Assembly (NCBI GenBank): GCA_902702965.1 | Contig: CACRXP010000033.1 | Span: 1,770,859 to 1,834,858 of the forward strand | Reading direction: 5' to 3' | Source: Spirometra erinaceieuropaei | Taxonomy: Eukaryota > Platyhelminthes > Cestoda > Diphyllobothriidea > Diphyllobothriidae | Length of the DNA: 64,000 nucleotides | In this document: in pieces, positions 11,926-22,586 of the stretch | Position numbering within the stretch: position 1 is the first letter of the stretch | Layout of the letters: each line of letters begins with the position of its first letter | Notes under the pieces: model-generated | The model's input: only the letters and a program-made list of their open reading frames with translations | Databases searched by the model: none | Told to the model about the DNA's origin: nothing | Translations under genes and position numbers: made by a program

Positions 11926-12740
11926 CTAAGAATAATAGTAGGCCAGTCTTTTGAAAACCCTATTCATTTCAAGTACGCTCGTTAGATACGATTTTACACG
12001 AACAATGAAAATCTTCGCTTTTAAAACAGTACTTGGTTTCTTTGAGTAGCATTGTCTCAACGAGTAAAATTTGCGGCAACGCGGGGTATGTAGCTCAGGT
12101 TCAGACTGCCGAGGGAAAACGAAGGACAGAAATAATCTTCCTAGCGTTTCTTGAAGAGCTACAGAGACGTCGCCTCCGCGAATTATTGAGGGAGTTCGTT
12201 CCATTTTTCCACTATTCTTTTTGTGAAAAATCCAGAATGAGGATTCAGCCTGGACATTTTTGTCCGTAGCTTCATCGAGTGACCGCGAAGATTGGGTTAA
12301 ATGTGTCACTGAAAAATGTCTTTATAGCTAAGTCCATGCTCTAGACAATGTATCATCTTGTGGTCGAGAATAAGATCATCTCTTTGCTGCCTGTTACACA
12401 AAGGTGACAAACAAGGGCAATTCAGTCTCTCTATATAGGATGGGTTTTTTAAACCGTTCACAAGCTTTGTTGCATAACGTTGCACTATTTCGAGGCTCAC
12501 TTGGTCCTTTACTATCCATAGTCCTCTCACTTGCATGTCGTATTATAAATATAACCGAACAAAGGTGACGTAAACTCTTCCAGACAGGTCTTTGTCAAAG
12601 GTTCCGAATGCCCCTTTGATTGCATGGAGCATCACCAGGCCGTTTTTTGCAGCCTTGTTGCGCTGCAGTACTGGTTTCATGTTGTTCTGCATTCATACAC
12701 CGAGGTTTTGGCATCTGAATTTTAATGACGTAAGAAATCA
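11926..12740 (-). mobile_element. LINE-C copy 1, 3' fragment of the RT
   Basis: This is the 3' part of a second CR1/Rex-like family, matching the copy at 40859-43060. Translated pieces in several frames give NKAAKNGLVMLHAIKGAF near 12600-12690, then EIVQRYATKLVNGLKNPSY at 12306-12536, then a C-terminal tail. The family equivalents are RLQRHAAKLVNGLKSPSY at 41043-41477 and a shared 3' end with GGGTTTTC. It is 5'-truncated, frameshifted and dead. The LINE-B copy starts directly at its 3' end. Confidence 0.7.
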
Positions 12741-13174
12741 CATGGGTACCAAAGCGGGTTTTGGTTCGTTCGACCTATCTATGTACATTTTTGTTCATCA
12801 ATCCCTCCATCGTAATTCTCGGACACACGGCTGAAATGAATAGCCCCTGCCTTCTTCCTTGTAAGGTTGTGGCCATCCGTTAATTCCCACCTCCCACTTT
12901 TACTCGTTAAAGGAAATGTTTTCTTGACCCAATGGACTTCAAATACTGATTCTCCTCATACTGCACTGAAATCACTCTGTCATTAACGATTAATCTCCCA
13001 AGTCTCAATCTTAAGCCAATACCCTCCACTGCTTTTAAATGTGAAGGTTGCCTTGACGACGCCACGCCATCGACGCGTTTTAATTCCGAGGTGCCCACTT
13101 CGTCATGACTGGAGCCCCCAATGTTGCATTCGGTGCTATCCTCCAACTGCTAGCTTCCTTTTGCAGAAAGTTAT
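12741..13174. other. Nothing recognised
   Basis: No clear family match. It could hold more decayed LINE-C sequence, but I cannot trace motifs. Confidence 0.3.
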
Positions 13175-13508
13175 CATCATTTATTGATACCCTGACGATG
13201 ACCGAAAACATCCCGTTTTATACCGCCACCTACAGGCCAGTCCTGCTCGCTTTTTTTTCTGTTATTATTTTTAAAGAGGGGTTTTTTCTCCTGTAAAATT
13301 AATCCAATCATTTTTAACTTTTTCCGAGGAGTTTTTTTTACCCGTCAATTTTCATGTTTCTCAATGGACTTCTAATTCAGAAACTATGAATTGCATTTTG
13401 TAAAGATTCAGCCTACCTCGTCTAAAACTCGCATGCAAATCTATTTTAACTTGCTTTGATGGGACCCCGACGGGTCTTTAATAAAAATTATCTATCTATC
13501 TATCTAAA
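13175..13508 (+). mobile_element. LINE-B 3' UTR fragment with (ATCT)n tail
   Basis: This matches the 3' end of the LINE-B copy at 48550-48890, including CCTGACGATGACCGA, the T-rich middle, GGGACCCCGACGGGTCTTT and the TATC-repeat tail. It is a severely 5'-truncated copy, a usual outcome of incomplete reverse transcription. Confidence 0.8.
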
Positions 13509-13719
13509 CTTAGGCAAGAGCTTCCTTGTGTCTGCCTCGTCGGAAAACACTCCCAGAAATTGTTCGACGGCATGGGCTTATCTTTATTTATGGATCAACA
13601 ACGTTCTTCCTTCGGTCTCAAGTCGAAGCCTGACAGGCGCACACGCCGTCAGATCCGCAACTTAGGTTATATCCTCTGGACTGACAGCGGGTTGACCCCC
13701 AGTGACATGACCATACTAC

Positions 13720-14440
13720 CATAGTAACCTTTTACGTCGACCTGGATATTGTGTGTAGGACCCCTTTTCTCTGCCCAATATTTGATCCTATCTTCTCTCC
13801 CGTGCCGCCTGCTTTATCTGGTTGCTGGAAACCATCCTCCTAACTGGTATTGAGGCTGCAAGGGTGATCAATGCCCTTCGCAATTTTTGGGTTTCTATCT
13901 AAGGTGCTTCCACCACCACGACTGATCGTAGTGCCAAATTCCAGATCTAATTATTCAAGCCATTATTCTCCTTTCTGGGCTGTTCATGCATGCTCTCGAT
14001 AACCTATTACCCACACGTTCATATGATCAATGAGAGGTTTCTCAGCAAGCAAAGGCATTCGGACGCACTAAAGAGAATCCAGAGAGCCAGACGGACCACC
14101 TTCGACCTGTATTGTTGGGTATCTAATGAGCCCTAAAATCGGCCTTTCCATGTTCTGTCGGAGAAGTGATGCTCAGTGCCACTGTTCGTCCTCTCGACAG
14201 AAGGACATCGCCAACACATCGCGGCGCGGTTGAGGATTCTTCACGCCTCCCTCTCCGCCCCCGAAAATTTGTGTGGTCATTTCCACCGGTCACGTCCAGG
14301 CATCTGTCTCCGGGGCTTATGGCCAGAAAGACTTGGTTGCATGTTTTTAACTCTACTTCAGATGTTATCGGTTTTGCCAGCAAACGTAACCAAACCACGC
14401 CAGATCTCTCCAAGTTGTCTTTCGAGGAAATAATACGTTC
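13720..14440 (+). mobile_element. Ty3/gypsy integrase relic
   Basis: Broken plus-strand frames recall the core of a gypsy-type integrase, which inserts retroelement DNA through a DDE active site. YVDLDIV near 13735 resembles the first catalytic-Asp motif (HVDLVGP type). About 110-170 bp further are WVSI, TTTTDRSAKFQ (second Asp) and LFKPLFSFLGC, then a TYYP...ERF stretch that matches the usual TAYHPQ-NG-ER-H region. A possible C-terminal part with HIAARLRILHASL follows near 14210. Stops and frameshifts are frequent, and no LTR is visible around it. Confidence 0.55.
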
Positions 14441-15129
14441 CGCATTCAAGACGAAACTCATGGGGTTGTGGTGAGTGTGAATCGCTCCAGGGCTGCTTTC
14501 CGGGATATTTCTGGAGATGACTTCAGTCGTCCCTTAACCTATACTCCTCCATCCCCTCTAACTATTGTCTCTCCATGCCAGCTGCCAACAGCGGCAACTT
14601 CCTTGTTAACCAATTCTTCGTCTGCAGCACACATCAAATTATCTCCTATTGTACTTCCTGCATATATTATCTACAATTGTGGTCACGCCCACTCCCCTGA
14701 TCAATACGTCATGTATGTTTTTGGACGCAAAAATTTCTTCGGTCTAGCTGAGGTCTTTGTGGCTAACCATCCCCAGGATCAATGCCGCAACCGCTTGTCC
14801 ATGCCGCCCTTTTGCTCGACGCATGCTCCCCGTCAATTAGCTGACAGGACCGCGGATGACTTCAGCCAGTATCAGTCAGTATATTTGGAGTAAACGGAAG
14901 AGGCCCTGAAAACTCCATTTGGACGTTGCAGATGTAAGAAAAAAGTTAAATTGCAAAATTTTGCATGAAATTTTGGTGCGTAGAATGCATAAATCTAATA
15001 GTGAAGCATAAATGCCAAAAATATGGCATTCTTGAAATAATTGTGAAAAACATTTTTCATTAGAGGGGTGCTTCCATGGTAAAGGCACTTTTGGAAAACT
15101 CTGAAAGAAGCTCGGCTTTTTGAAATCCA
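14441..15129. other. Unassigned, possibly retroelement flank
   Basis: A 141-residue frame at 14468-14893 has no motif I can identify. It may be decayed sequence downstream of the gypsy integrase. Confidence 0.3.
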
Positions 15130-16280
15130 TCGTTCTCATTTTGGTTATCTTTGCCCTTTTAGGTCAAGTGATGGTCCCGGTTTTTCGTATTGCTCCTGAT
15201 ATGTGAATAGAGTGCCATATGTTTTTGCTGCATCTCTTGCAGGAGCTTCAGTTCATAAGAAGGTCGTACTTCGTGTATGAGTCTTTTGCATAAATTTCGT
15301 TGTTGTCTGAATGCCTGAAGTTTTTCTGGGCTCCCCGTTTTTGAGAAGATTTTCCACAACTGCCGTGCTTTTCGGATTCCATTCCTAACCGATGGTTTCA
15401 GCCATTCTGCTTTGCTTCCTGTCGGATATTTCTTGAGAGGACAGTATCCTTCAGTCAAGTCTCTCATAGTTGATTCGAGGGTGGTCCAGCGTTCGTTGAC
15501 ATATCCTCATAATGCTTCCGTCCATAGAGTGTGTCTCATCTCTGATTTCATTGTTTCGAAATTATCCCGCCAGACATTTTTAAGGACTTTGAGCTTCGTT
15601 TGGGGACAGCTACGAATGTCGACTTCCACACCATTGTCATGTAATGACAAGAACCCAGGGCGGGCCTACATTTATTATATCAACACTTTCCTCGTTCTTG
15701 GTAAACATTAGGTCTAGGCAAGTTGCTCTCTGTCCTTCACGCACCCGAGTCATAGTTCGTACATGCTGAAACAGAAATTCATCAAGAACCATGTCTAACA
15801 GAATTTGGTCAAATGCTTAGCTGTGGTCCTTAACTGTCATAAGGTGCCATTTAATCCTCGGAGCAGTAAAATCTTCTACGATAACAGTGTTTTGCTTTCG
15901 ACTGTCCTCGCAAGCTGGAGTGATTTGCGCATGGTCTTTGTCGACACGTTGATTTGGAGGCCTATATACAACGGTGCCAGTAACGTTTTCGGCTTTGGAG
16001 ACCCGCAAATAACACTGCAGCATCCCCGGATCATGCTTATTTGCACATTCTTCGACAGGGTTATATTCGACCGCATTGCTGATACATAGAGCAACTTTGC
16101 CACGTCGTCTTTTGGTTCGGTCTCGCCTTAGCACCTGATATCTATCTAACTGTACTGAGGTGTCGAGATATCGACACCAATCGACGTTCTGTCCATCGCC
16201 GATTGGACACAGACGAAGGGGACAATGCTGCACACATAGGTTGTGATCAAGAACTTTACTTGCCCACATTTTCTTGGTAA
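15130..16280 (-). mobile_element. LINE-C-type fragment: endonuclease and linker
   Basis: Minus-strand frames give an APE-type endonuclease fragment (15817-16269) with RDRTKRRRGKVALCISNAV, GTVVYRPPNQ and VIVEDFTAP, where the usual GDFN is changed to EDF. A linker (15159-15467) follows with SVRNGIRKARQLWKIF and LYSHIRSNTKNRD. The linker matches the LINE-C copy at 42348-42683 (KLWKTYLYVHD, GYIRSRRKNRD). The RT is absent, so the fragment is both 3'-truncated and decayed. Confidence 0.7.
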
Positions 16281-17889
16281 GATGGCTAGCTGAAAAGACT
16301 TGCTAGGCCACTAATATGCATGCTTAATTCAGCAAATTTTGTCTAACCCACTCTGTCTTCTCCGGCTTGTGATTTGGAAGCATTCACAATCAGTCAGTCA
16401 GTCATTTTGGTTGACAGCTGTTTCTATTCTTTGTCCACTATTGTAGATTGCCTTAACGGTGAGTGGCTTAACTACTGTGTTCTGGATTTGGTCACTCATT
16501 GGGAGAGTAAGTGGTCGAACAAAAGATGTTAATGAATTGGAATATAATCTCACAATTTTTTTCCAACTCTGGCGGGAGAGTAAAAAGTTTGCATTAAACT
16601 ACCTCATTTTTTAATATCTGAAAGGGATGTTTTGAAGCTTGCAATGATGTAATGTTAACTGGAAGAAGCTATTAGATTTTAGCAAAGTTGTCAATCCATA
16701 AACTTTTCTAACCGGCATTTGTTGATAAGGGAAAAACGGAAAAAGGGCGTAGTCGCTAGTTTGTCTTCAGCGATTCGTTGGTGGTATTTCCTCCTCGCTG
16801 TCTGGTATCAAATGAGGTCCCTAGAGTTCGTTCTAGGATCAAGTAGAGAATTAAGGCTATCTCTATTGCACGAAGACGTTTTAGTCTATCGACTGAATTT
16901 GTTTTCGCGCGGGTCCGGAATCGCGATTTTATGTGACTCCATGAACCGATAAGCGTTCCTCAAGGACCACTAGACCCAGTCTCAATGGAGTCCAAGTGGA
17001 AAAATAAGTTATTAATTGAGAACCCTCGAATTCTGAAGTAAATTTTATCAAAAGCGACCTTAGATGCGCATACACAGCTGTTGCGTAACCAGAGGATGTC
17101 AAATTCTTTTAGTAGAAAGTAGGTACTCTTTGGCCGGGAACGCGGAATCTCCCCCTGAAAGGCTTTCGGAATGCAGCAGAAACAGAGTACATCGTCACGC
17201 CTCTGTGATCACTTATTTTAGAATCAAAATATCCCGAAGTCACGAAAAGTTATGCATGTGGGGCATGTGACCCAAATCACAAAGCATGTTAAGGGAAATT
17301 TCAATGGTCATTTAGACAACTTAAGCCCCGTACCTGCTACTTATTCGCCTTGGCCGTTTCTGGCGATGTTCACTCACATGCAGAGTGGAGTGACTCGATA
17401 TACGGAAATTCTTCATGCTAATGGTTGCCTTCAACTAATGTTACATTTCCACGCGCTCTCCTGAATGGATTAACTCAACTTCAACTTATTGCCGAAGTAG
17501 TACTTGAAACGACAGTTTGATGTTTTCAGCCGGCTGGGGGTAGTTCATTATGCATCTGGGGTTTCAGCGAATGAATTCGGACTGGTTTCAACCCAGTTAG
17601 TGATTATCCAGTAGCTATAGCATATCTCATGGGTTAGGCCACTCACTGTAGTCCAGTTACGAACTTTCGGAGAACAAGGTGCAGGGTATAATGCGTCATC
17701 ACCAATAAATGTCGATTAACTAGGGAAGGGGACAAGTGAAAACTCGTTACCCCAAAAAGAGGTCACCAACGCGCCGCATATGTCCCAGCCCTCTTATTAA
17801 AAACTGGCCACGTTTTCGACTTTCAACAGCTAATCCATTTGAAAAAATGGGCTAGGACAAGATGGTCGCAGTTAACCTGATGGAACCGA
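16281..17889. other. Unique-looking stretch, nothing recognised
   Basis: No motif or internal repeat is found. The short plus-strand frames at 16719, 17064 and 17252 look like chance. Confidence 0.35.
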
Positions 17890-18421
17890 CTAGGGACAGT
17901 CAGTCAATGACCACACCCCACCAAGGAGCCACTCGGTACCCCTCTTAGCTTGTAACACCACAAGAACGCAAAACAAAAGCACGATAAGGAGTGACTTTAA
18001 TTGATCGTTTAGCCGTTCTGTATAGAAAATAAGGCAAGAGATAATTTCTGAGAGTTCGACCATCGATTTCGATGATGTCCACCGTATGCCCCACAGCAGG
18101 TGGGAGCAGGGACGGTGACTTGCGCAGGGGTTTATAGTGCCGGTAGACTTGCGCTGCATCTACGTACACTCTCTCCTCCTCCCCCGCCTGGGCCCGGTGT
18201 CAAGACAGAGTCAAGAAGACCGGAGACGAGGGAGGCCGCAGGTGGATGGTTCGGACGGATCCTCACCTTGGCGTTCCACCACACGCCCTGGTCCACACAA
18301 CAATAACGAGGATTTCAACCAACAACAGAGATTTGGAGGCTGGCACGGCCGTAGCCGCACCCAGGCGTACTGCCGACGACTGGCTCGGATCCCACACTGT
18401 GATGGGAGTGCCATAAAGGCA
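17890..18421. other. GC-richer block of unknown nature abutting a broken LINE-B
   Basis: The base composition changes sharply from the AT-rich surroundings. It contains a CT/CCC-rich run (CTCTCCTCCTCCCCCGCC) and ends exactly where the LINE-B RT breaks at 18422. Open frames on both strands are short. It may be an unrelated repeat or a control region. I recognise no family and no tRNA-like boxes. Confidence 0.4.
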
Positions 18422-19611
18422 TAAGTAAAAGTTTGCGAATTTCCGAGTTCAGTCGAAATATCATTGATGTACAGAAGGAAGAGTAGCGGACCCAGGACCG
18501 TGCCTTGAAGTACGCCACTCGTGATCGAGTGGGATGTCGAGTAGCTATTACCGACCATGACTTTCTGATATCGGTTGGACAGATAGGACCTGATGAAGTC
18601 GAATAGAGGCGGCCGGATGCCGAGAGCTTCCAATTTTACTAAAAGACGTCTATGGGGCACCTTGTCAAAGGCTTTGCTAAGATCAAAGTAAATAACAACC
18701 ACTGACTGCCGCTCATTACGAAGAGAAGTGATTAGATAAAGGAAAGCCAAGTGGCATGTTTCGCAGGATCGTTCAGGTAAAAACCCATGCTGACTAGAGC
18801 TCAGAAGCCGATTACCTAGACAGAAGTCAAGAATTTCATTGAAAATAATCCTTTCAAGAAGTTTTGCTTGAGACGACGTTTTGTGCACACCCCGATAGTT
18901 ATTAACATCGGACCGAGATCCTGACTTGAAAACGGGAATGATAATTGACGTTTTCCATGTGTCAGGAAAGAATCCTTTTGAAATATCAACGGAGAATAAA
19001 TGACTAAGCAAAATGGGAAAGTCGGACGCTTGTTTAATATTCGAATTCGGAATCCCGTCCGTTCCTGAGCAGTGTGAGTATTTCAAACGGCTTATGTGTT
19101 TCCTAATGAGATCTGAGGAGACACCAATTGTACTAAGTGTCCTATCTGAAAGTGATCGAAAGAAAGGGACCGGTTCGGACTGGGTAGCAGGGTGTTTTGC
19201 AAAGAAAGCACTTAACAACTCCGCCTTGTCAGTGTCATCGGTGAGGAAGACTTTGTTATCATTTAGCATGGGTGGAAGTTCATGACCACGCTTAGAGGAG
19301 GACCGATGACGGAAGATGTAAGCGACGGATTTGCCAGGGTTCGAACCACTGAGAGCCATTGATTCTCTTTGCCTGTTGCGCACATGGCGCATCCTTGAGG
19401 CCGTCACAAATATCTCTGTGATTCTAAGATGAACTGATAAGGAACTAGTGGATAGGTCACGCAGTTGTCGCCTCAACATTTTTAGTCTGTTCTGAAGAAA
19501 ATGAGGAACAAGGGAATCGGAAGAATTAGGCTTGAGATATCTACGCGGCACAAAGTCTAGAATGTCCTTGGAAACATTGGACATGACATCACGAAGAATG
19601 GTTAAATCGCT
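18422..19611 (-). pseudogene. LINE-B copy 2 reverse transcriptase, cut at the YADD motif
   Basis: Continues the endonuclease frame past the TGA. It contains the linker (YLKPNSSDSLVPHFLQNR), NSNIKQASDFPILLSHLFS, SQHGFLPERSCE, motif A (YFDLSKAFDKVPHRR) with its catalytic Asp, and motif B ([20 protein letters not shown]). It then ends within TYA of TYADD. About 70 further residues in the same open frame are foreign, derived from the GC-rich block, and do not belong to an RT. Loss of both catalytic Asp of motif C and of the thumb makes it dead despite the long open frame. Confidence 0.85.
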
Positions 19612-19614
19612 TCA

Positions 19615-20414
19615 AGTGAGGAAGCCACACCAATCCAAGGATCTCATATAGTTATTTATTAAGTCGCTATCTACGCAGTCGTAGTTCATGAAAGTCTGAA
19701 CGGCGCTTGTCTTTTTTGAAAAGGCAAGCGGTAGGCAACAATGAATTAATACGTGGTCAGTGTCAAAGAGGTCCTTTTTTAAAGCAACAGAGAGAGGAGC
19801 AATGTCATTGGTAAAGATTAGATCTAAAATATGATTATCTCTTTTTGGAGAGCGCACCAGTTGGGACCAATTAGAAAAATTGACAATATTTTGAAAGGGC
19901 TGGAATCTGGGTGGGCGGCTATTGGAAACCCAGTCAATTTCAGGAAGGTTAAAATCCCCAGTGATTATTTTAACATCAAAAGCTGCTTCCGAAATTAATT
20001 TAAAGATTTCACAGAGTTGTGAGTCATCACTGGCTAAAGAATTAGGGGGATTGTAGATACAGCCAATAATTGCCTTTCTTTGCGGCGAGAGAATAACAGA
20101 TGCAAAGCAGAAGTTTCCCGTGAATGAGTAAACATCCAGGTAATAGGGAGAGTGCTTTAGGTAGGATTTAAGATAAAGAAGACAACCGCCCCCACGCCTA
20201 GTCGTGCGGTCTTGGCGGTAAAAATCGAAGTCATCTATGAGAAGGGCAGAGTCAGGAATTAGAGAATGTGTCCAAGATTCTGTTACACATATAATATCAG
20301 GCGTCATTTCCAGAGCAATGGCTCTGATTTGGGCCATCTTGTTTATAACAGACCTGGCATTCAATAATATAATATCTAATGTGTTTCGAACGGCAATGCT
20401 ATGTTCGACGGTAT
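19615..20414 (-). CDS. LINE-B copy 2 endonuclease domain
   Basis: A complete APE-type endonuclease that nicks the target site. Motifs in order are LLNARSVINK, CVTESW, RQDRTTRRGGGC, IIGCIYNPP, TGDFNLPEIDW, SPKRDNHILDLIF and the terminal DTDHVLIH. The active-site Asn, Glu, Asp-x-Asn and Asp-His residues are all present. The frame stays open upstream to the T10 tract at 20417-20426 and so is probably expressed as a fusion with ORF1 by frameshifting, or was separated by an indel. It ends at a TGA (19612-19614) after GFLT. The reading continues in the same frame beyond (SDLTILRDV); in copy 1 this codon encodes Cys. So one nonsense mutation splits endonuclease from RT. Confidence 0.85.
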
Positions 20415-20426
20415 TTAAAAAAAAAA
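20415..20426 (-). promoter_or_regulatory. Possible -1 frameshift site joining LINE-B ORF1 to ORF2
   Basis: On the minus strand ORF1 reads CCA-TTT-TTT-TTT-TAA. A -1 slip on T-TTT-TTT gives TTA-AAT-ACC and enters the endonuclease frame. The run is ten T here but AA plus eight T at 44771-44780 in the plus-strand copy, where the frame relation differs, so simple homopolymer drift is an equal explanation. Confidence 0.3.
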
Positions 20427-21373
20427 TGGAGGCGGATATGTAAGCTGCGAATTAATGACACTTGGAGAATAAGTACCAGTTAATTTAGAGTTATTGACGT
20501 ACGGGGAGTCAGCAAGAGAAGGCTGAGTATGAGACCTAAAGGAGGTGGGGATATAGTTTTCAAACATTGGAATGCTAGGGGAGTTAGAACATGGATAGAC
20601 TTGTTGGTAGTTAAATAATGGAGGAAGGGGAGGAGGAGGAGGGAGGCTAGAAGGAAAGTAGGGGCTAATGGGTGGGGGTAGGCCACTAAAAGTATGAAAT
20701 GGTGGGAAACCAGGTCTAGATTGGAAGTCAAAGGAGATAGGCTGACGTACCTGAGAGCAATTGGCCTTAAGTGGTGGGAATCGTGAAATAGGTTGGGGCA
20801 TGAATGATTTAGGGCAATTCATGTATGAATTATTTGCTGGATATATAGTAGGGCTTTGATAAGTAATCGGTACGCAGGACAGAGAATTATTCGGGGATAT
20901 AATTGGAGCTGCGGGGTTTGTAGACATGCTGGGCTGAACAGACTTGTTAGATCTAAGAGAAGGCGTCGTACCCCTAAACGGAACTGTACTACCTATCTGT
21001 TGGGTCGGAGTCTGATTCAATTTTCGAGTCTCACCGTTCTGACGCCAAGCCACTGGTGACTTAGCTGTAGACCTTACAGCACCCAGTTGGACAATAGAAG
21101 TTATCTGTCTAGCTGATGTAGACGGATTTTTATGTGTCTCAGCGGGACTATCCGGAGGATACGAAACTACAAATGGTGCTGCTGTTGCAAGTTTAGGGGC
21201 AGGCAAATGCGTCAAGTGCCTTGAGTGGGATGGAGAGGTAGGAGAAAGAGGAAGGAGGGAGTCAGATGTCGCAGGAGTAGGAGAAGCTGAAACCTTACGG
21301 CCACTTGTATTACGACCGAGTTGGGGAGCATTAGACTGAGAAGCAGTAGGTTTACGTGAGAATAGAGACCCCA
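20415..21373 (-). CDS. LINE-B copy 2 ORF1, C-terminal Pro/Ser-rich part
   Basis: About 318 residues rich in Ser, Pro and Asn, corresponding to the C-terminal half of the retrotransposon ORF1 (nucleic-acid-binding, RNP-forming) protein. It has low-complexity Pro runs (PPISPYFPSSLPPPPPLPP) and repeated YNYQQVYPCSNSPSIPMF-type segments that also occur in the 44.3-44.7 kb copy. The N-terminal conserved domain (EDRHKQSFNFILK region) is missing because the copy is cut by the neighbouring LINE tail; the apparent ATG at 21374 comes from that tail. It ends at a UAA directly after ten T, with the endonuclease in the -1 frame beyond. Confidence 0.75.
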
Positions 21374-21840
21374 TTCAATTCAATTCAATTATTTTATTAA
21401 AGACCCGTCGGGGTCCCATCAAAGCAAGTAAAAATAAATTTACATGCAAATTTTAGACGATGTAGGCAAAATCTGCACAATGTGCAACGCATAGTTTTTG
21501 AGATTAGAAGTCCGTTAAGCAAAATGAAAATGAAAAAAACGAGGGGTGAAAAAAAACTCCAAAGCAAATTTTAAAAATGATTGTAGTAATTTAACAGGAG
21601 AAAAAAAACCCCTCGGAAAAATAGCATCAGAAAAAAACAGGGAGGACTGGCCTGCATGTGGTGGTACAAAATGGAATATAGTCCGACATCAACATGGCCG
21701 AAATAAATGTCAGCTGTATATGGCATTGTGTAACGGATTTCATAAAATGGTACGTAGGCGGGTCGGTCAGGACTGGCCTGTATCGCCTTGAATAAGAAAA
21801 ATAATTGGCGAAATTGAAAACCAGTCTCAAGCCGATAGGA
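21374..21840 (-). mobile_element. LINE-B2 3' terminal segment with (TTGAA)n tail
   Basis: The reverse complement of the conserved LINE-B 3' end (AAAGACCCGTCGGGGTCCCA on the plus strand), ending in three AATTC-type pentamers at 21374-21392. It lies directly against the cut ORF1 of LINE-B copy 2. Confidence 0.8.
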
Positions 21841-22480
21841 ACCCAGATGCGGTCAGTTTCATTCAACCGAGTCCATCCGAACATGTGGGGAGATGCGACC
21901 AGACTACTAGTATATGGCGAATATAGAAGGCTTTGTCAAGACCGCAGATGGAGCGCATTCTGTAAGGGCATGATGACAACCTGTCACGAGGCGACAAGAA
22001 CCCAGATGCGGTCGGTTTCATTCAACCGAGTCCATCCGAACATGGGTGGAACATGGGGGGAAGGGAGATGCGACCAGACTACTAGTATATGGCGAATATA
22101 GAAGACTTTGTCAAGACCGCCGATGGAGCGCATTCAGTAAGGGCACGATGCCAACCAGTCTCGAGGCGACAGGAACCCAGATGCGGTCTGTTACACTCAT
22201 CAGAGTCCATCCGAGGATAGGGCAAAGGAGATGCGACCAGATTACTAGTATATGGCTAATATAGAAGGATTCGCCAAGAGCATCGATGGAGCGCATTCAG
22301 TGAGGGCATCATGAAGATCAGTCTCGAGGCAATAGGAACCCAGATGCGGTCGATTACATTCATCCGAGTCCAACCGAGGATGGGGGAAGGGAGATGCGAC
22401 CAAAAACTAGTATATGGCGAATACAGAAGGTTTCGCCAAGAGCGTCGATGGCGCGCATTCTGTGAGGGCACGATGCATGA
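21841..22480. repeat. Tandem repeat, four units of about 145-175 bp, in the LINE-B2 3' UTR
   Basis: Each unit begins ACCCAGATGCGGTC, at 21841, 22000, 22175 and 22338. It continues with a GAGTCCATCCGA segment, GATGCGACCAGA, ACTAGTATATGGCGAATA and GGAGCGCATTC. The second unit has an extra GGTGGAACATGGGGG stretch. A partial unit precedes 21841. A single related unit lies in the 3' UTR of the plus-strand LINE-B copy near 48280-48360. Confidence 0.9.
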
Positions 22481-22586
22481 ACTAAAAAATTGGAATAATT
22501 AACATTTCTGGTGAGTGATCTTAGGTAGCGAGACTACTCATAAAGAAAGGAAACGTGAACAGATACGGAAATTTAATAGCGGCATG

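Larger units (their letters stand above)
18422..21373 (-). mobile_element. LINE-B copy 2, best preserved, truncated at both ends
   Basis: Contains the second half of ORF1, a full endonuclease and the RT up to the catalytic TYADD motif, where it stops abruptly at 18422 and joins the GC-rich block. At the other end it is cut at 21373 inside ORF1 by the 3' tail of the LINE-B2 copy. Within these limits only one nonsense codon and the ORF1/endonuclease frame change interrupt the reading, so this is the youngest-looking LINE-B here. Confidence 0.85.

Noticed and set aside
14468..14893. 141-residue plus-strand frame as a gene
   Set aside because: No motif; next to a gypsy relic and likely chance or decayed element sequence.
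21841..22480. CRISPR-like or satellite array
   Set aside because: Units are long, contiguous without spacers, and lie within a LINE 3' UTR; this is a eukaryotic genome.
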